DNA of 64,000 nucleotides from an uncultured Glaciecola sp. (GCA_937125395.1 CAKZLI010000002.1:1-64000); one strand, 5' to 3'. Positions 19,907 to 28,787 are shown, counted from the first letter of the stretch. Made by a program: numbers and translations. Notes: generated by a model not told the origin, from the letters alone.

Positions 19907-20233
19907 TTGCCTGTTTTTTATTATGACGCACAAGTATTTAAAGTATACCAAGTTAAACAACTCTTAGATGATGCGCAGATCCCGAGTGTAATAAAAAATG
20001 ATTTTGCACAAGGCGCAATTGGTGAATTATCACCACTTGATAGTGCTCCTGAGGTATGGCTAGTTGACGAGTCATGGCGTGCTAGAGCGACACAGTTATT
20101 GACGGATTTTTTACATAATCAACGCGATTTGGCCGAGGGTCATGACTGGCAATGTGGGCAATGCCAGGAAACTAATGAAGCGAGTTTTGGCTTGTGCTGG
20201 TCGTGTCAACGACCCAGGGAGTTGATTGACTAA
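19907..20233 (+). CDS. DUF2007 domain protein with C-terminal zinc ribbon
   Basis: A 108-residue protein. The first ~70 residues resemble DUF2007 (putative PII-like signal-transducing domain): [19 protein letters not shown] and then [13 protein letters not shown]. The end carries four cysteines spaced CGQC and CWSC, a rubredoxin-like zinc ribbon ([12 protein letters not shown] region). The start is TTG 19907, supported by AAGGA nine bases upstream and by the DUF2007 start pattern. It lies 17 bases after pilU and converges with ruvX, overlapping it by four bases (20230-20233). Cellular role unknown. Confidence 0.75.
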   Translation: MPVFYYDAQVFKVYQVKQLLDDAQIPSVIKNDFAQGAIGELSPLDSAPEVWLVDESWRARATQLLTDFLHNQRDLAEGHDWQCGQCQETNEASFGLCWSCQRPRELID

Positions 20234-20646
20234 AGGCTTTGGCTTTCCACCCACGCTTCAAAAATAACACACGCAGACACACTATCCACTTTTTCTTTGC
20301 TGAGTTTTTTGAAGCCGCCAAGGGCAAATAAACGGGCTTTTGCATCAGTTGTAGTCAGACGCTCATCGACCTCAAATACTTGGGTTTTGCAGCGTGCGCT
20401 GAGTCGTCGTCCAAATTTACGCGCGCGTAGTGTCATCTCTTGCTCTGTGCCATCCATGTTTAATGGCAATCCAACCAACACCGCCGTCGGTAGCCATTGA
20501 TTGTACAAGTCGATAATGGTGTCCCAATTTGGAATGCCTTCTTTGGCTGGGATAGCAGCAAGCGGTTGTGCGGTGCCGGTAATGGTTTGACCGACAGCAA
20601 CACCAATGCTTTTGGTTCCAAAATCAAAGCTCAAGTAAGTACTCAC
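20230..20646 (-). CDS. ruvX: RuvX/YqgF Holliday-junction resolvase family protein
   Basis: RNase H-fold nuclease linked to pre-16S rRNA 5' end maturation in E. coli and annotated as putative Holliday junction resolvase. The protein opens with [15 protein letters not shown] carrying the first catalytic Asp, then [17 protein letters not shown] with Glu, and [12 protein letters not shown] with the last Asp. I start at GTG 20646, which overlaps the yqgE TAG by one base and gives 138 residues, the E. coli length; an in-frame extension to 20679 lies inside yqgE and does not match the family. Confidence 0.93.
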   Translation of the reverse strand: MSTYLSFDFGTKSIGVAVGQTITGTAQPLAAIPAKEGIPNWDTIIDLYNQWLPTAVLVGLPLNMDGTEQEMTLRARKFGRRLSARCKTQVFEVDERLTTTDAKARLFALGGFKKLSKEKVDSVSACVIFEAWVESQSL

Positions 20647-21218
20647 TAAGCTCTTCCAGCATGTTCTGTCAACTGCCAAGGTTCAATGCCTAATGCTTGG
20701 ATTGATTTACTCCAACGCTCATGGATGGGCGTATCAAACACTAATGCATGTGATGCAGGAATAGTCAGCCAGGTATTTTGTGCTAACTCTTCCTCTAATT
20801 GCCCCGCAGACCAACCCGCATAACCCAGTGCGATGATTTGTTTTTCTGGTCCTTGTTCATTGCCAATACAAGTCACAATGTCTTTTGAAGTGGTGACAGT
20901 AAAGTCATCGTTGAGGCGTAAGCTGCCTTCCCAGTTACCATGGGGATAGTGCAAAATAAATCCACGATCAGGGCTCACTGGGCCACCTTTAATGACGATT
21001 TGTTTGCCTTTAGCTGGGATAACAGTGGCCTCGGGTGCAGCTTGTTCAACCATTTCTTGTAAGCTCATATCAATTGGGCTGTTGAGGATGATCCCCATTG
21101 CACCGGCTGCACTGTGCTCAAAAATATAAATCACCGAACGGGCAAAACCAGGTTCATCTAATGCTGGCATCGCAATAAGCAGCTGATTAGCAAAACAAGT
21201 CATAATAGGCGTCGACAT
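20646..21218 (-). CDS. yqgE: YqgE/UPF0301 family protein
   Basis: A 190-residue soluble protein of the AlgH/UPF0301 family: [17 protein letters not shown] at the start, [20 protein letters not shown], and [13 protein letters not shown] near residue 140. Structure is known for relatives but function is not; it is almost always next to yqgF, as here, with a one-base TAG/GTG overlap. Part of the conserved run rsmE-gshB-yqgE-ruvX. Confidence 0.94.
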   Translation of the reverse strand: MSTPIMTCFANQLLIAMPALDEPGFARSVIYIFEHSAAGAMGIILNSPIDMSLQEMVEQAAPEATVIPAKGKQIVIKGGPVSPDRGFILHYPHGNWEGSLRLNDDFTVTTSKDIVTCIGNEQGPEKQIIALGYAGWSAGQLEEELAQNTWLTIPASHALVFDTPIHERWSKSIQALGIEPWQLTEHAGRA

Positions 21219-21220
21219 GC

Positions 21221-22192
21221 TTAATGAGTATCCTTATTGGCGTTGGTTGTGATTTTTTGCTCAATAGCATCAAACAGCTTGCCACAGATATTGACACCTG
21301 ATGCTTTTTCGATTTCACGGACACAGGTGGGAGAAGTAATATTGATCTCGGTGACTTTGTCGCCAATGACATCTAAACCAACAAACAATATGCCATGTGC
21401 CATTAGTTTGGGCGCGATAGCTTGGGCAAGTGCGCGATCGCTATCACTGATAGGTTGTGTTCTACCGACTCCACCAGCAGCAAGATTACCCCGAGTTTCA
21501 GTCCCTTGAGGTAAACGTGCTAAACAATACTCCATGACCTCACCATTGACGATTAAGATACGTTTGTCACCGTCTTTAATCGCAGGTAAATAGGCCTGAA
21601 ACATGGCTAAACGAGTCTCATTGGCGGTTAGGGTTTCAATTACCACACCTAAATTATTAGCATCTTGTTTGACTCTAAATATAGAAGCACCACCCATCCC
21701 ATCAAGGGGTTTGCAGATAATATCTTGGTGTTTGCTATGAAAAGCGTTAGCCAAAGATTTGTTACTAGTAACGAGCGTATCAGGAATAAGCGCTGGAAAA
21801 TACGCAGTAAAGAGCTTTTCGTTAAAATCACGTAGCGCTTGGGCTTTATTCACCACTAACACACCGGCTTGCTCGGCTAATTCAAATATATGTGTTGCGT
21901 AAATAAACTGATCATCTACCGGCGGGTCTTTACGCATTAATAAGGCGTCAAATAAGCTTAACGGCACTGTTTGCACTTCGCCAAGTTGATAAAAATCATC
22001 TGCTTGGTCCGTAACACTCAAATCTCGTACGGTTGCATACGGGATCCCGTTATCGATGTACAGGTCTTGCATTTCGATATAACTGATGTGATAGCCGCGG
22101 CGTTGAGCCTCAAGACACATGGCAAAGCTGGTGTCTTTGTACGGGGTAATATTAGCAATCGGGTCCATGACGATGGCAAGGCGTAAACTCAT
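21221..22192 (-). CDS. gshB: Glutathione synthetase
   Basis: ATP-dependent ligation of glycine to gamma-glutamylcysteine to form glutathione. The 323-residue ATP-grasp protein begins LRLAIVMDPI and contains ICKPLDGMGGASIFR (ATP loop), RILIVNGEVMEYCLARLPQ, RGNLAAGGVGRTQPIS and EINITSPTCVREIE, all diagnostic. The start overlaps the rsmE stop by four bases; yqgE starts two bases after the gshB stop. Confidence 0.97.
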   Translation of the reverse strand: MSLRLAIVMDPIANITPYKDTSFAMCLEAQRRGYHISYIEMQDLYIDNGIPYATVRDLSVTDQADDFYQLGEVQTVPLSLFDALLMRKDPPVDDQFIYATHIFELAEQAGVLVVNKAQALRDFNEKLFTAYFPALIPDTLVTSNKSLANAFHSKHQDIICKPLDGMGGASIFRVKQDANNLGVVIETLTANETRLAMFQAYLPAIKDGDKRILIVNGEVMEYCLARLPQGTETRGNLAAGGVGRTQPISDSDRALAQAIAPKLMAHGILFVGLDVIGDKVTEINITSPTCVREIEKASGVNICGKLFDAIEQKITTNANKDTH

Positions 22193-22923
22193 AACGTGAG
22201 ATCTCCATATTGAGCTTGAATGATCGCGATGGATGCGATCGCTGCAGTTTCTGTGCGTAATACTCTTGGGCCAATTTTGACAGTATTAAACCCGGTTTGT
22301 TCGGCATTGTAGGTTTCACTTTCTGTAAACCCACCCTCCGGGCCAATTAACAATCTGACACCATGTTGATTAATTGGCAATGCTTGTAAATGTTGGCTTG
22401 CATGCGGATCAAAGGTGATTCGGTATTGTTGGGTTGATTGTTTGCACCACTGACTCAGTGTGACAGGATCGTGGAGTATGGGCAGAATATTGCGACCGGA
22501 TTGCTCGCAGGCACCAATAATGATTTTTTGCCATTGAGCGCTTTTTTTGGCCCAACGTTCATCCGATAATTTGACGTTACAACGCTCTGTAATAACCGGC
22601 GTAATATCAGTGACACCCAATTCGGTAGCTTTTTGTAGGACCATTTCCATGCGGTCGCCTTTAGCGATGCCTTGGCCAAGATGGATAGGCAGAGTAGATT
22701 CCACAGTCAAAGCTAATTTGGCATCAACATTGATAACTAATTTGCGTTTGAGCACATCATTGATTTGTGCTGAGTACTCATTGCCATCACCATTAAACAA
22801 TACCAAAGGTTGGTCTTGTTTAACTCGCAACACATTAATTAAATGATGGGCAGCGTCATTTTCTATAGTGTAAATATTGTCGACACAAATTTCTTGGTCG
22901 AGATAGACTCGAGGGATCCGCAT
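22189..22923 (-). CDS. rsmE: 16S rRNA m3U1498 methyltransferase
   Basis: SAM-dependent SPOUT methyltransferase that methylates U1498 of 16S rRNA. The 244-residue protein has an N-terminal PUA-like part (MRIPRVYLDQEI, DAAHHLINVLRVK) and the trefoil-knot signatures LLIGPEGGFTESE and IGPRVLRTETAAIAS. First gene of the minus-strand run rsmE-gshB-yqgE-ruvX. Confidence 0.96.
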   Translation of the reverse strand: MRIPRVYLDQEICVDNIYTIENDAAHHLINVLRVKQDQPLVLFNGDGNEYSAQINDVLKRKLVINVDAKLALTVESTLPIHLGQGIAKGDRMEMVLQKATELGVTDITPVITERCNVKLSDERWAKKSAQWQKIIIGACEQSGRNILPILHDPVTLSQWCKQSTQQYRITFDPHASQHLQALPINQHGVRLLIGPEGGFTESETYNAEQTGFNTVKIGPRVLRTETAAIASIAIIQAQYGDLTL

Positions 22924-22992
22924 AATGGCTTACTAAATGATTTTTTTTTAATTGTATCAATTCAGTATTGGGCAAGCTAGTAGAATGATTAT

Positions 22993-23169
22993 TTAGTTTT
23001 TGACGACGACACTGTTGTTATCTGAATTTTGCTGAGCTTGCTGAGAAGCTGCCTGATGGCGACGCTTTGACTGCTGTCTTGCATGAACGGTGTTGCTGCC
23101 TCGGTCGGTACTTAAGCTGTAAATTAAAAGTGCGATTACAGCGATGCTTAAACCTAAAAGATAGAACAT
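22993..23169 (-). CDS. Hypothetical small single-pass membrane protein
   Basis: A 58-residue frame from ATG 23169 to TAA 22993 with AAGGA placed seven bases before the start. Residues 1-19 form a hydrophobic helix (FYLLGLSIAVIALLIYSL), followed by a polar, basic tail rich in Gln, Ser, Arg and Asn (QQSKRRHQAASQQ). The layout suggests an inner-membrane anchor with a cytoplasmic tail. It lies alone in the gap between rsmE and mscS. I do not recognise a family. Confidence 0.55.
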   Translation of the reverse strand: MFYLLGLSIAVIALLIYSLSTDRGSNTVHARQQSKRRHQAASQQAQQNSDNNSVVVKN

Positions 23170-23405
23170 TGTTAAGTCCTTTTATATAACATGTTGAGTC
23201 AAGAGATGTTGTTTACCTGTTCGGGTATTTATAAAATTTAGTCCAGATCATGAGTAAAGCAACGTTTAATGTAAAAAAAAATGACAGCATTAAGTTAAGT
23301 TGTTTGTTTATATACGATTTTTTATTGCTTTATTTTGATAATTAGCTAACTTAAGAGTTAGGGAATACGCCACGTATTCATCACATTTTTAAAAGGAACC
23401 GATTG

Positions 23406-24335
23406 ATGTCCATATTCCACAGCATTCAACGAATGCTTCAAGACAGCTCAAGTCCGTCAACCCTCAATGCTCCGGAGCAAAGTCACGACTCCTTTAGCGA
23501 ACAAGTAAAAGGAGCGGGCGATGCGTTAGCGAATATTGATGTGCAAGCGCTATTTGATAATTATGTTGTTCCTTGGGGCATTAATATTGTGCTGGCGTTG
23601 GTCATTTATCTTGTCGGTAAAATAGTTGTTAGCATTTTAATAAGTGTGTTTAGCAAGGTAATGGCTAAATCTAAATATGACGATATGTTAGTGGATTTTA
23701 TCAAATCCATCGTCCGAGCCATCCTGATGTTGTTTGTTATTATCGCTTCGTTAAATCAATTAGGTGTGGATACCACATCCTTAGTTGCGATCCTCGGTGC
23801 TGCCGGTTTAGCGATTGGTTTGTCATTACAAGGTTCATTACAAAACTTTGCCGCTGGCGTAATGTTACTAGTCTTTCGTCCCTTTAAAGCCGGTGATTAT
23901 GTTGATGCCGGTGGCGTATCGGGCTCGGTGATGAATGTAGGGATTTTTTCGACCATCATGAACACCCCAGATAATAAAGAAATTATTGTCCCGAATGGCA
24001 ATATCTATAGCGATAATATTACGAACTACTCAGCCAAACCTACGCGTCGTGTCGATATGGAGTTTGGCATTGGTTATGGTGATGATCTGCGTAAAGCCAA
24101 ACAAGTGCTTGAGGCTATGCTAGAGAGTGATGAACGCGTCCTCAAGGAACCAAAATATACGGTTGCTGTCGGCGCTTTAGGGGACAGTTCAGTTAACTTG
24201 GTCGTTAGGCCTTGGGTTAATTCCAGCGATTATTGGGGCTTAAAATTTGATTTTACCGAAGCGGTTAAATTACGTTTTGATGCAGAAGGAATTTCTATTC
24301 CGTTTCCTCAAATGGATGTGCATTTAGACAAATAA
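23406..24335 (+). CDS. mscS: Small-conductance mechanosensitive channel (MscS family)
   Basis: Heptameric inner-membrane channel that releases solutes on hypoosmotic shock. The 309-residue protein has three membrane segments (about residues 55-80, 100-120 and the pore helix TM3 at about 128-160 with LGAAGLAIGLSLQGSLQN, the Gly/Ala packing pattern), then the beta domain (FRPFKAGDYVDAGGVSGSV, VPNGNIYSDNITNYS) and alpha-beta cage. A soluble N-terminal extension of about 45 residues precedes TM1, longer than E. coli MscS. ATG 23406 is preferred over TTG 23403; AAAAGGA precedes it. The only membrane-channel gene here and apparently monocistronic. Confidence 0.93.
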   Translation: MSIFHSIQRMLQDSSSPSTLNAPEQSHDSFSEQVKGAGDALANIDVQALFDNYVVPWGINIVLALVIYLVGKIVVSILISVFSKVMAKSKYDDMLVDFIKSIVRAILMLFVIIASLNQLGVDTTSLVAILGAAGLAIGLSLQGSLQNFAAGVMLLVFRPFKAGDYVDAGGVSGSVMNVGIFSTIMNTPDNKEIIVPNGNIYSDNITNYSAKPTRRVDMEFGIGYGDDLRKAKQVLEAMLESDERVLKEPKYTVAVGALGDSSVNLVVRPWVNSSDYWGLKFDFTEAVKLRFDAEGISIPFPQMDVHLDK

Positions 24336-24437
24336 TCAATCGGTGACGACGTGTTTCCATGTGCTGTATCGGCCCCATATAACTTGGTTGTTATACTGGG
24401 GCTGAATTCTGATTGCATACTTATTTTGTGATACGAG

Positions 24438-24953
24438 CTACTTGTTCCACGGCATTTTGGCAAGTACACGAGCCAATCCACAAAACCCAGATAATCCTGC
24501 GAATAATAACCCCGCACCAAAAAATCCAGCTAACCAGACAAAATTAGGATTGATTGTTTGTGATAGCAATACCCCAAGCACCACACCACCACCTACTGAA
24601 ATCTGCACTTGGCGATCTAAGGGTAATACCTTTGATGCTGTTTTGTTAACAGGTAACCCAGCTTGTTGCCAAGCAAGGATCCCGCCGTCTAAGTTATAAA
24701 ATGACACATCAGGGTGTGCCGAGATTAGTTGCTGACAAGCCTTAGCACCACGCATGCCTTTTTGACAATGGATGATCACTTTTTTGTTAACGGTATCAAT
24801 ACCCTCTAAATTGAGATCACTTAACGGTTTTAGTTGGGCTTGAGTAATGTTGGCTTGACGATGCTCTGCAGGTTCGCGCACATCAATTAACACCGCATCA
24901 TTATTGATTAATAATTGCTCGGCATCGGTACTGGTAATAGTTTGATAAGTCAT
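24438..24953 (-). CDS. Membrane-anchored rhodanese-like sulfurtransferase (YgaP type)
   Basis: A 171-residue protein: rhodanese domain at residues 5-105 with catalytic C63 in HCQKGMRGA, then two C-terminal hydrophobic segments (about 118-165, a DUF2892-type region). The domain order matches E. coli YgaP, an inner-membrane sulfurtransferase. It transfers sulfane sulfur, probably between persulfide carriers. It follows the ArsR/BigR-type regulator gene by 14 bases on the minus strand and faces the sulfur-oxidation genes, which fits persulfide handling. Confidence 0.88.
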   Translation of the reverse strand: MTYQTITSTDAEQLLINNDAVLIDVREPAEHRQANITQAQLKPLSDLNLEGIDTVNKKVIIHCQKGMRGAKACQQLISAHPDVSFYNLDGGILAWQQAGLPVNKTASKVLPLDRQVQISVGGGVVLGVLLSQTINPNFVWLAGFFGAGLLFAGLSGFCGLARVLAKMPWNK

Positions 24954-24967
24954 GAGCTCAGCTCTCT

Positions 24968-25270
24968 TTAGTTAGGGTAACAATATGCAAGATACAGTGA
25001 CGCTAAAATGGATTGCGTCACCGGATCGGTAATGTTGTAAATAATGGATGTGCCTTCTTTTTTCGCAGTAACCACCATGGCTTCTTTTAGTTTAGCCAGA
25101 TGCTGGGAAACAACCGATTGTGAAAGTCCACTGGCAATTACCAATGAACTGACATCTTGTGGGCCTTCTTGCAATAAACACAAAAGCATTAATCGATTAG
25201 AGTTGGCTAATGATTTCAGCTTAGTTTCGGCAAGGTTAGCTGATTTATAAAGGTTTTCAATATTTTTCAT
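24968..25270 (-). CDS. ArsR-family sulfur-responsive repressor (BigR/YgaV-like)
   Basis: A 100-residue winged-helix regulator: KSLANSNRLMLLCLLQ, the recognition helix region GLSQSVVSQHLAKLKEA, and a wing (KKEGTSIIYNI). Cysteines occur at C31 and C97, the two places where BigR/SqrR/YgaV repressors carry the thiols that form a di- or tetrasulfide on sensing persulfide; metal-binding residues of arsenic sensors are absent. It probably represses its own operon and the divergent sulfur genes through the palindromes at 25279-25300 and 25368-25384. Confidence 0.85.
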   Translation of the reverse strand: MKNIENLYKSANLAETKLKSLANSNRLMLLCLLQEGPQDVSSLVIASGLSQSVVSQHLAKLKEAMVVTAKKEGTSIIYNITDPVTQSILASLYLAYCYPN

Positions 25271-25278
25271 GTGAATAT

Positions 25279-25300
25279 AATATTAGCATTTGCTAATATT
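25279..25300. promoter_or_regulatory. Perfect palindrome, likely operator of the ArsR/BigR-type repressor
   Basis: AATATTAGCA and TGCTAATATT are exact inverted copies separated by TT, beginning nine bases before the repressor ATG. This size and AT-rich symmetry is typical of ArsR-family operators. Binding by the adjacent repressor is inferred. Confidence 0.7.
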
Positions 25301-25367
25301 TCAAGTGTTTTTATTATGTGTATTCCAAAATGGTATTAACATAGATTATTTATGAATATAAAGTCTA

Positions 25368-25384
25368 ATAAGCAGCTTGCTTAT
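25368..25384. promoter_or_regulatory. Second, weaker inverted repeat before the TauE-type gene
   Basis: ATAAGCA and TGCTTAT flank a three-base centre, sharing the AGCA/TGCT core with the palindrome at 25279-25300. It lies 55 bases before the divergent gene and could let the same repressor control that side. Confidence 0.45.
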
Positions 25385-25439
25385 ATTTCTTTTGGATATA
25401 TATTATAACCAAATTGGAGTTTCATAAGGTTCAACATAT

Positions 25440-26234
25440 ATGATCATTTTAGGATTTATGGCAGCAATACTGATGGGTGTGGTACTTGGCACCATCGGCG
25501 GCGGTGGCTCAATCTTAACCGTACCGATCTTGGTCTATTTATTCCAAGTTGAACCCACTACTGCAACGGGATATTCATTGTTAATCGTTGGTTTCACTGC
25601 CGCTTTTGGTGCGGTGAGTTATTACCGCCAAGGCTTAATTGACATGAAAGCCGCCATTACCTTTGCTATTCCCTCGATTATTGCTGTGTATGTGACGCGT
25701 GCGTTTATTATGCCAGCAATCCCTGATCTGCTGATTGAAAGGCCTTTTATACTGCGTAAAGACATGCTGATCATGGTGTCATTTGGCGTATTAATGCTTG
25801 CTGCTGCGATTATGATGTTAACCAAAAAAAAATCAGTCTCGGCCCACAATGTAGGATCATCCAGCTCACATAATCCCTTATTAATAGTCGCTGAAGGCGC
25901 ATTAGTCGGTGTGGCTACCGGTATGCTCGGTGCCGGTGGCGGGTTTTTAATTATTCCAGCCTTAGTGTTACTGATGGGGATGGAAATGAAAAAAGCCGTC
26001 GGTGCATCCCTCTTAATTATCGCATTAAAATCCCTGATTGGGTTTACCGGCGATTTACAAGCTGGTATTGAGATCGACGTTAAACTGATTGGTTCATTGA
26101 TTGCCTGCACGTTAGTCGGTATGTGGTTTGCAACCAAGATCGCAGGGCGCTTAGACGGGGATAAGCTACAACAAGGCTTTGCTTATTTTACCTTGTCCAT
26201 CGCGATTTTTATCTTTATTAAAGAATTACTCTAA
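25440..26234 (+). CDS. TauE/SafE family sulfite/sulfur-anion exporter
   Basis: A 264-residue inner-membrane protein of the TauE/SafE (DUF81) family with about eight hydrophobic segments in two related halves. Each half opens with a Gly-rich turn: GTIGGGGSILTVPIL at residues 18-32 and GMLGAGGGFLIIPAL at about 161-175. Members export sulfite, sulfoacetate or thiosulfate-like anions. As first gene of the plus-strand run with a persulfide dioxygenase and an SQR-like protein, it most likely removes the sulfite these produce. Substrate is inferred from context. Confidence 0.88.
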   Translation: MIILGFMAAILMGVVLGTIGGGGSILTVPILVYLFQVEPTTATGYSLLIVGFTAAFGAVSYYRQGLIDMKAAITFAIPSIIAVYVTRAFIMPAIPDLLIERPFILRKDMLIMVSFGVLMLAAAIMMLTKKKSVSAHNVGSSSSHNPLLIVAEGALVGVATGMLGAGGGFLIIPALVLLMGMEMKKAVGASLLIIALKSLIGFTGDLQAGIEIDVKLIGSLIACTLVGMWFATKIAGRLDGDKLQQGFAYFTLSIAIFIFIKELL

Positions 26235-26245
26235 AGGAGTCGAAC

Positions 26246-27106
26246 ATGTTAGTAAAAACATTTCATGATAATGCGACCGCCACCTTCACTCATGTTGTAG
26301 TGGATGAGTCGACCAAAAAATGTGCTGTGATTGATTCAGTATTGGACTATGACCATTTTTCAGGTGCGGTAAAAACGAGCAGTGCCGATGCGGTCATTGC
26401 ATACATAAAAGACCATGATTTAACGAATGAATGGATCTTAGAGTCACATATTCATGCCGATCACATTACCGCTTCCAGTTATTTAAAAACCCATATCGGT
26501 GGCCAGACTGCGATGGGTAAAGGTATTAAAGACGTACTAGCGATTTGGGTACCGATGTTTAGTAATCAAGCTGACACCCCGATTACGGGTGAACAGTTTG
26601 ACCGTTTATTGGATGAAGGTGATACGATTTCTATCGGCAATATCACATTGACAACATGGTTAACACCGGGTCATACGCCAGCATGCGCTAGTTATTATTG
26701 CGCGGAGCATCAGGCTATATTTGTCGGGGATACGATGTTTGCTCCTCATTTAGGTACGGCTCGTTGCGATTTTCCAGGTGGCAGTGCGGCTGACTTGTTT
26801 AACACTGTTCAGCGCTTTTATACGTTACCCGATAGCACCCAAGTGTATTTGTGTCACGACTATCCTGATGAAGGTGAGGCAGCTGTTGCTGTGGTGAGTA
26901 TCGCGGATGAAAAAGCCCATAATATTCAGATTAAACCCGATACTGTGTTTGCTGAGTACGTAAAAAAACGTGAAGCGCGTGATGCGACTCTTGCTGTGCC
27001 ACGATTATTGTTCCCATCAATACAAACCAACATGCGTTTGGGTGATTTTGGTGTGAAATCAGATAATGGCCTGCAGTATATCAAAATTCCAGTTAACGCC
27101 TTGTAG
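26246..27106 (+). CDS. Persulfide dioxygenase-like MBL-fold hydrolase (ETHE1/Blh type)
   Basis: A 286-residue metallo-beta-lactamase-fold protein resembling bacterial ETHE1-like persulfide dioxygenases and the Blh proteins of BigR operons. The metal motif HIHADH occupies residues 68-73, followed by TPGHTPACASYY and VGDTMFAPHLGTARCDFPGG and later LCHDYPDEG. Such enzymes oxidise glutathione persulfide to sulfite with O2 at a mononuclear iron. AAGGAG precedes the ATG, 11 bases after the exporter gene. The reaction order sulfide, persulfide, sulfite, export is consistent with its neighbours. Confidence 0.88.
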   Translation: MLVKTFHDNATATFTHVVVDESTKKCAVIDSVLDYDHFSGAVKTSSADAVIAYIKDHDLTNEWILESHIHADHITASSYLKTHIGGQTAMGKGIKDVLAIWVPMFSNQADTPITGEQFDRLLDEGDTISIGNITLTTWLTPGHTPACASYYCAEHQAIFVGDTMFAPHLGTARCDFPGGSAADLFNTVQRFYTLPDSTQVYLCHDYPDEGEAAVAVVSIADEKAHNIQIKPDTVFAEYVKKREARDATLAVPRLLFPSIQTNMRLGDFGVKSDNGLQYIKIPVNAL

Positions 27107-27116
27107 GGGGAACGTC

Positions 27117-28787
27117 ATGGATATCAGATTCATTAACAAACATATCTCGGTTTCGCCACAAATCAGCGTAGCAGATGTGCAGACGATTTTTGATTTGGGT
27201 TTCAAATCGATTGTGTGTCACCGTCCAGACGGTGAAGGTACTGACCAAGTTAGCTTTACCGAAGTGCAAAAAGCAGCAGAAACATTAGGTATGCAAGTTG
27301 TTTATCAGCCTGTGATCAGCGGTACAGTCATGGACGAAGATGCACAAATATTTAAAACGCATCTTGATACATTACCTTCGCCAATGTTTGCTTATTGTCG
27401 CACTGGCACGCGTTCAACGACGCTATGGGCATTGGCTCAAGCGAATGAGCTCAGTACGACAGAGATTTTGCAGACAACTAAATTAGCCGGGTATGACATG
27501 TCAGGAGTGGTTCGCCGTATCGTTAATGGTGGCATAACGCCTAGTGACAGTAATGATCAAACGTTTGATATTGTGGTTGTGGGGGCAGGTGCTGCAGGTA
27601 TTTCTGTGTGTGCCAGTATTTTGGAGCGTGCACCATATGTTAGGATTGCGGTTATCGATCCTGCGGATATACATTACTATCAACCGGGTTGGACGTTAGT
27701 AGGGGCTGGGGTGTTTACACAGGAAGAAACGGTTAAAACCATGTCTTCACTGATCCCAGAAGGTGTGACATGGCTAAAGCATGCTGTCGCAGCGTTCGAG
27801 CCTACCGCAAAGCGTGTGCTGCTAGATGGCTGTCATACGATTGCTTATGATAAATTAATTGTGTGCCCTGGACTTAAGTTAGACTGGGATAAAATTGAAG
27901 GTTTAACCCAGACCTTAGGCAAAAATGGCGTCACGTCTAATTATCGTTTTGATTTAGCTCCATATACTTGGGAATTAGTCCAGCAATGCAAATCGGGTAA
28001 GGCGTTGTTTACCCAGCCACCAATGCCAATAAAATGTGCAGGTGCACCTCAAAAAGCCATGTATTTATCATGTGATCACTGGTTATCAAACGGTGTACTA
28101 AAGGACATTGATGTGGACTTTTGTAATGCCGGTGGGGTGTTATTTGGCGTCAAAGAATATGTCCCTGCTTTGATGAATTATGTCGAAAAATATAATGCTA
28201 ATCTGCATTTTTTCCATAACTTGGTCAAAGTCGATGGCCCGAATAAAACAGCGTATTTTCAACAAATCGGGCCAGATGCGAGCGCTGAGCTGATTGAGAA
28301 AAAATTCGATATATTACACGTTGCTCCACCTCAATCCGCACCGGATTTTATTAAAGTGAGTCCATTAGTCGATGACAATGGTTGGGTCGATGTGGATCAA
28401 GCAACATTGCAACATAAACAATTTCCAGATATTTATAGTTTGGGCGATGTCATGAATGCACCCAATGCAAAAACGGCTGCAGCTGCACGAATGCAAGCCC
28501 CCGTCGTAGCTGGTAATGTGCTACATGATATGGGCTACAACGTAAAACGTACTATGTATAATGGCTATGGTTCATGCCCGTTGACGGTCGAAAAAGGTAA
28601 AATTGTATTAGCAGAGTTTGGTTATGGCGGCACTATGTTACCAACGTTCCCGACATGGTTACTCGATAGTACTAAGCCATCGCGATTGGCATGGTTGTTA
28701 AAGGAAAAAGTGCTCCCTCCGATTTATTGGCAAGGTATGCTTAAAGGCAAAGAGTGGTTGATTAAACCTACAGAGATATCGGAGTAA
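27117..28787 (+). CDS. DUF442 phosphatase-like / sulfide:quinone oxidoreductase-like fusion
   Basis: A 556-residue two-domain protein. Residues 1-140 are a DUF442/TIGR01244 tyrosine-phosphatase-like domain with CRTGTRS at 94-100. From about 150 an SQR-type FAD oxidoreductase follows: FAD loop GAGAAG at 156-161, HYYQPGWTLVGAG, cysteines in the places used for sulfide oxidation (IVCPGLKLDW, PIKCAGAPQKA), and a second dinucleotide-binding end (IYSLGDVMNAPNAKTAAA). It should oxidise sulfide to persulfide and feed electrons to quinone. I start at ATG 27117 after AGGGGG, ten bases beyond the dioxygenase stop. The fused arrangement occurs in other Proteobacteria; the phosphatase-like domain's role is unknown. 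Confidence 0.88.
   Translation: MDIRFINKHISVSPQISVADVQTIFDLGFKSIVCHRPDGEGTDQVSFTEVQKAAETLGMQVVYQPVISGTVMDEDAQIFKTHLDTLPSPMFAYCRTGTRSTTLWALAQANELSTTEILQTTKLAGYDMSGVVRRIVNGGITPSDSNDQTFDIVVVGAGAAGISVCASILERAPYVRIAVIDPADIHYYQPGWTLVGAGVFTQEETVKTMSSLIPEGVTWLKHAVAAFEPTAKRVLLDGCHTIAYDKLIVCPGLKLDWDKIEGLTQTLGKNGVTSNYRFDLAPYTWELVQQCKSGKALFTQPPMPIKCAGAPQKAMYLSCDHWLSNGVLKDIDVDFCNAGGVLFGVKEYVPALMNYVEKYNANLHFFHNLVKVDGPNKTAYFQQIGPDASAELIEKKFDILHVAPPQSAPDFIKVSPLVDDNGWVDVDQATLQHKQFPDIYSLGDVMNAPNAKTAAAARMQAPVVAGNVLHDMGYNVKRTMYNGYGSCPLTVEKGKIVLAEFGYGGTMLPTFPTWLLDSTKPSRLAWLLKEKVLPPIYWQGMLKGKEWLIKPTEISE

Noticed and set aside
20647..20679. Longer N-terminus for ruvX
   Set aside because: It would overlap the end of yqgE and does not match the family; GTG 20646 gives the standard 138 residues.
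24372..24402. Hairpin after mscS as an intrinsic terminator
   Set aside because: The stem is decent (GCCCCATATAAC with a bulged partner) but no T run follows on either strand, so it was not called.
25622..26137. 171-codon minus-strand frame inside the TauE-type gene
   Set aside because: Shadow of the real gene; no family motif, composition follows the opposite strand.
27066..27116. Upstream start for the DUF442-SQR fusion
   Set aside because: The extension lies within the dioxygenase gene; ATG 27117 has a strong AGGGGG site and matches the domain start.
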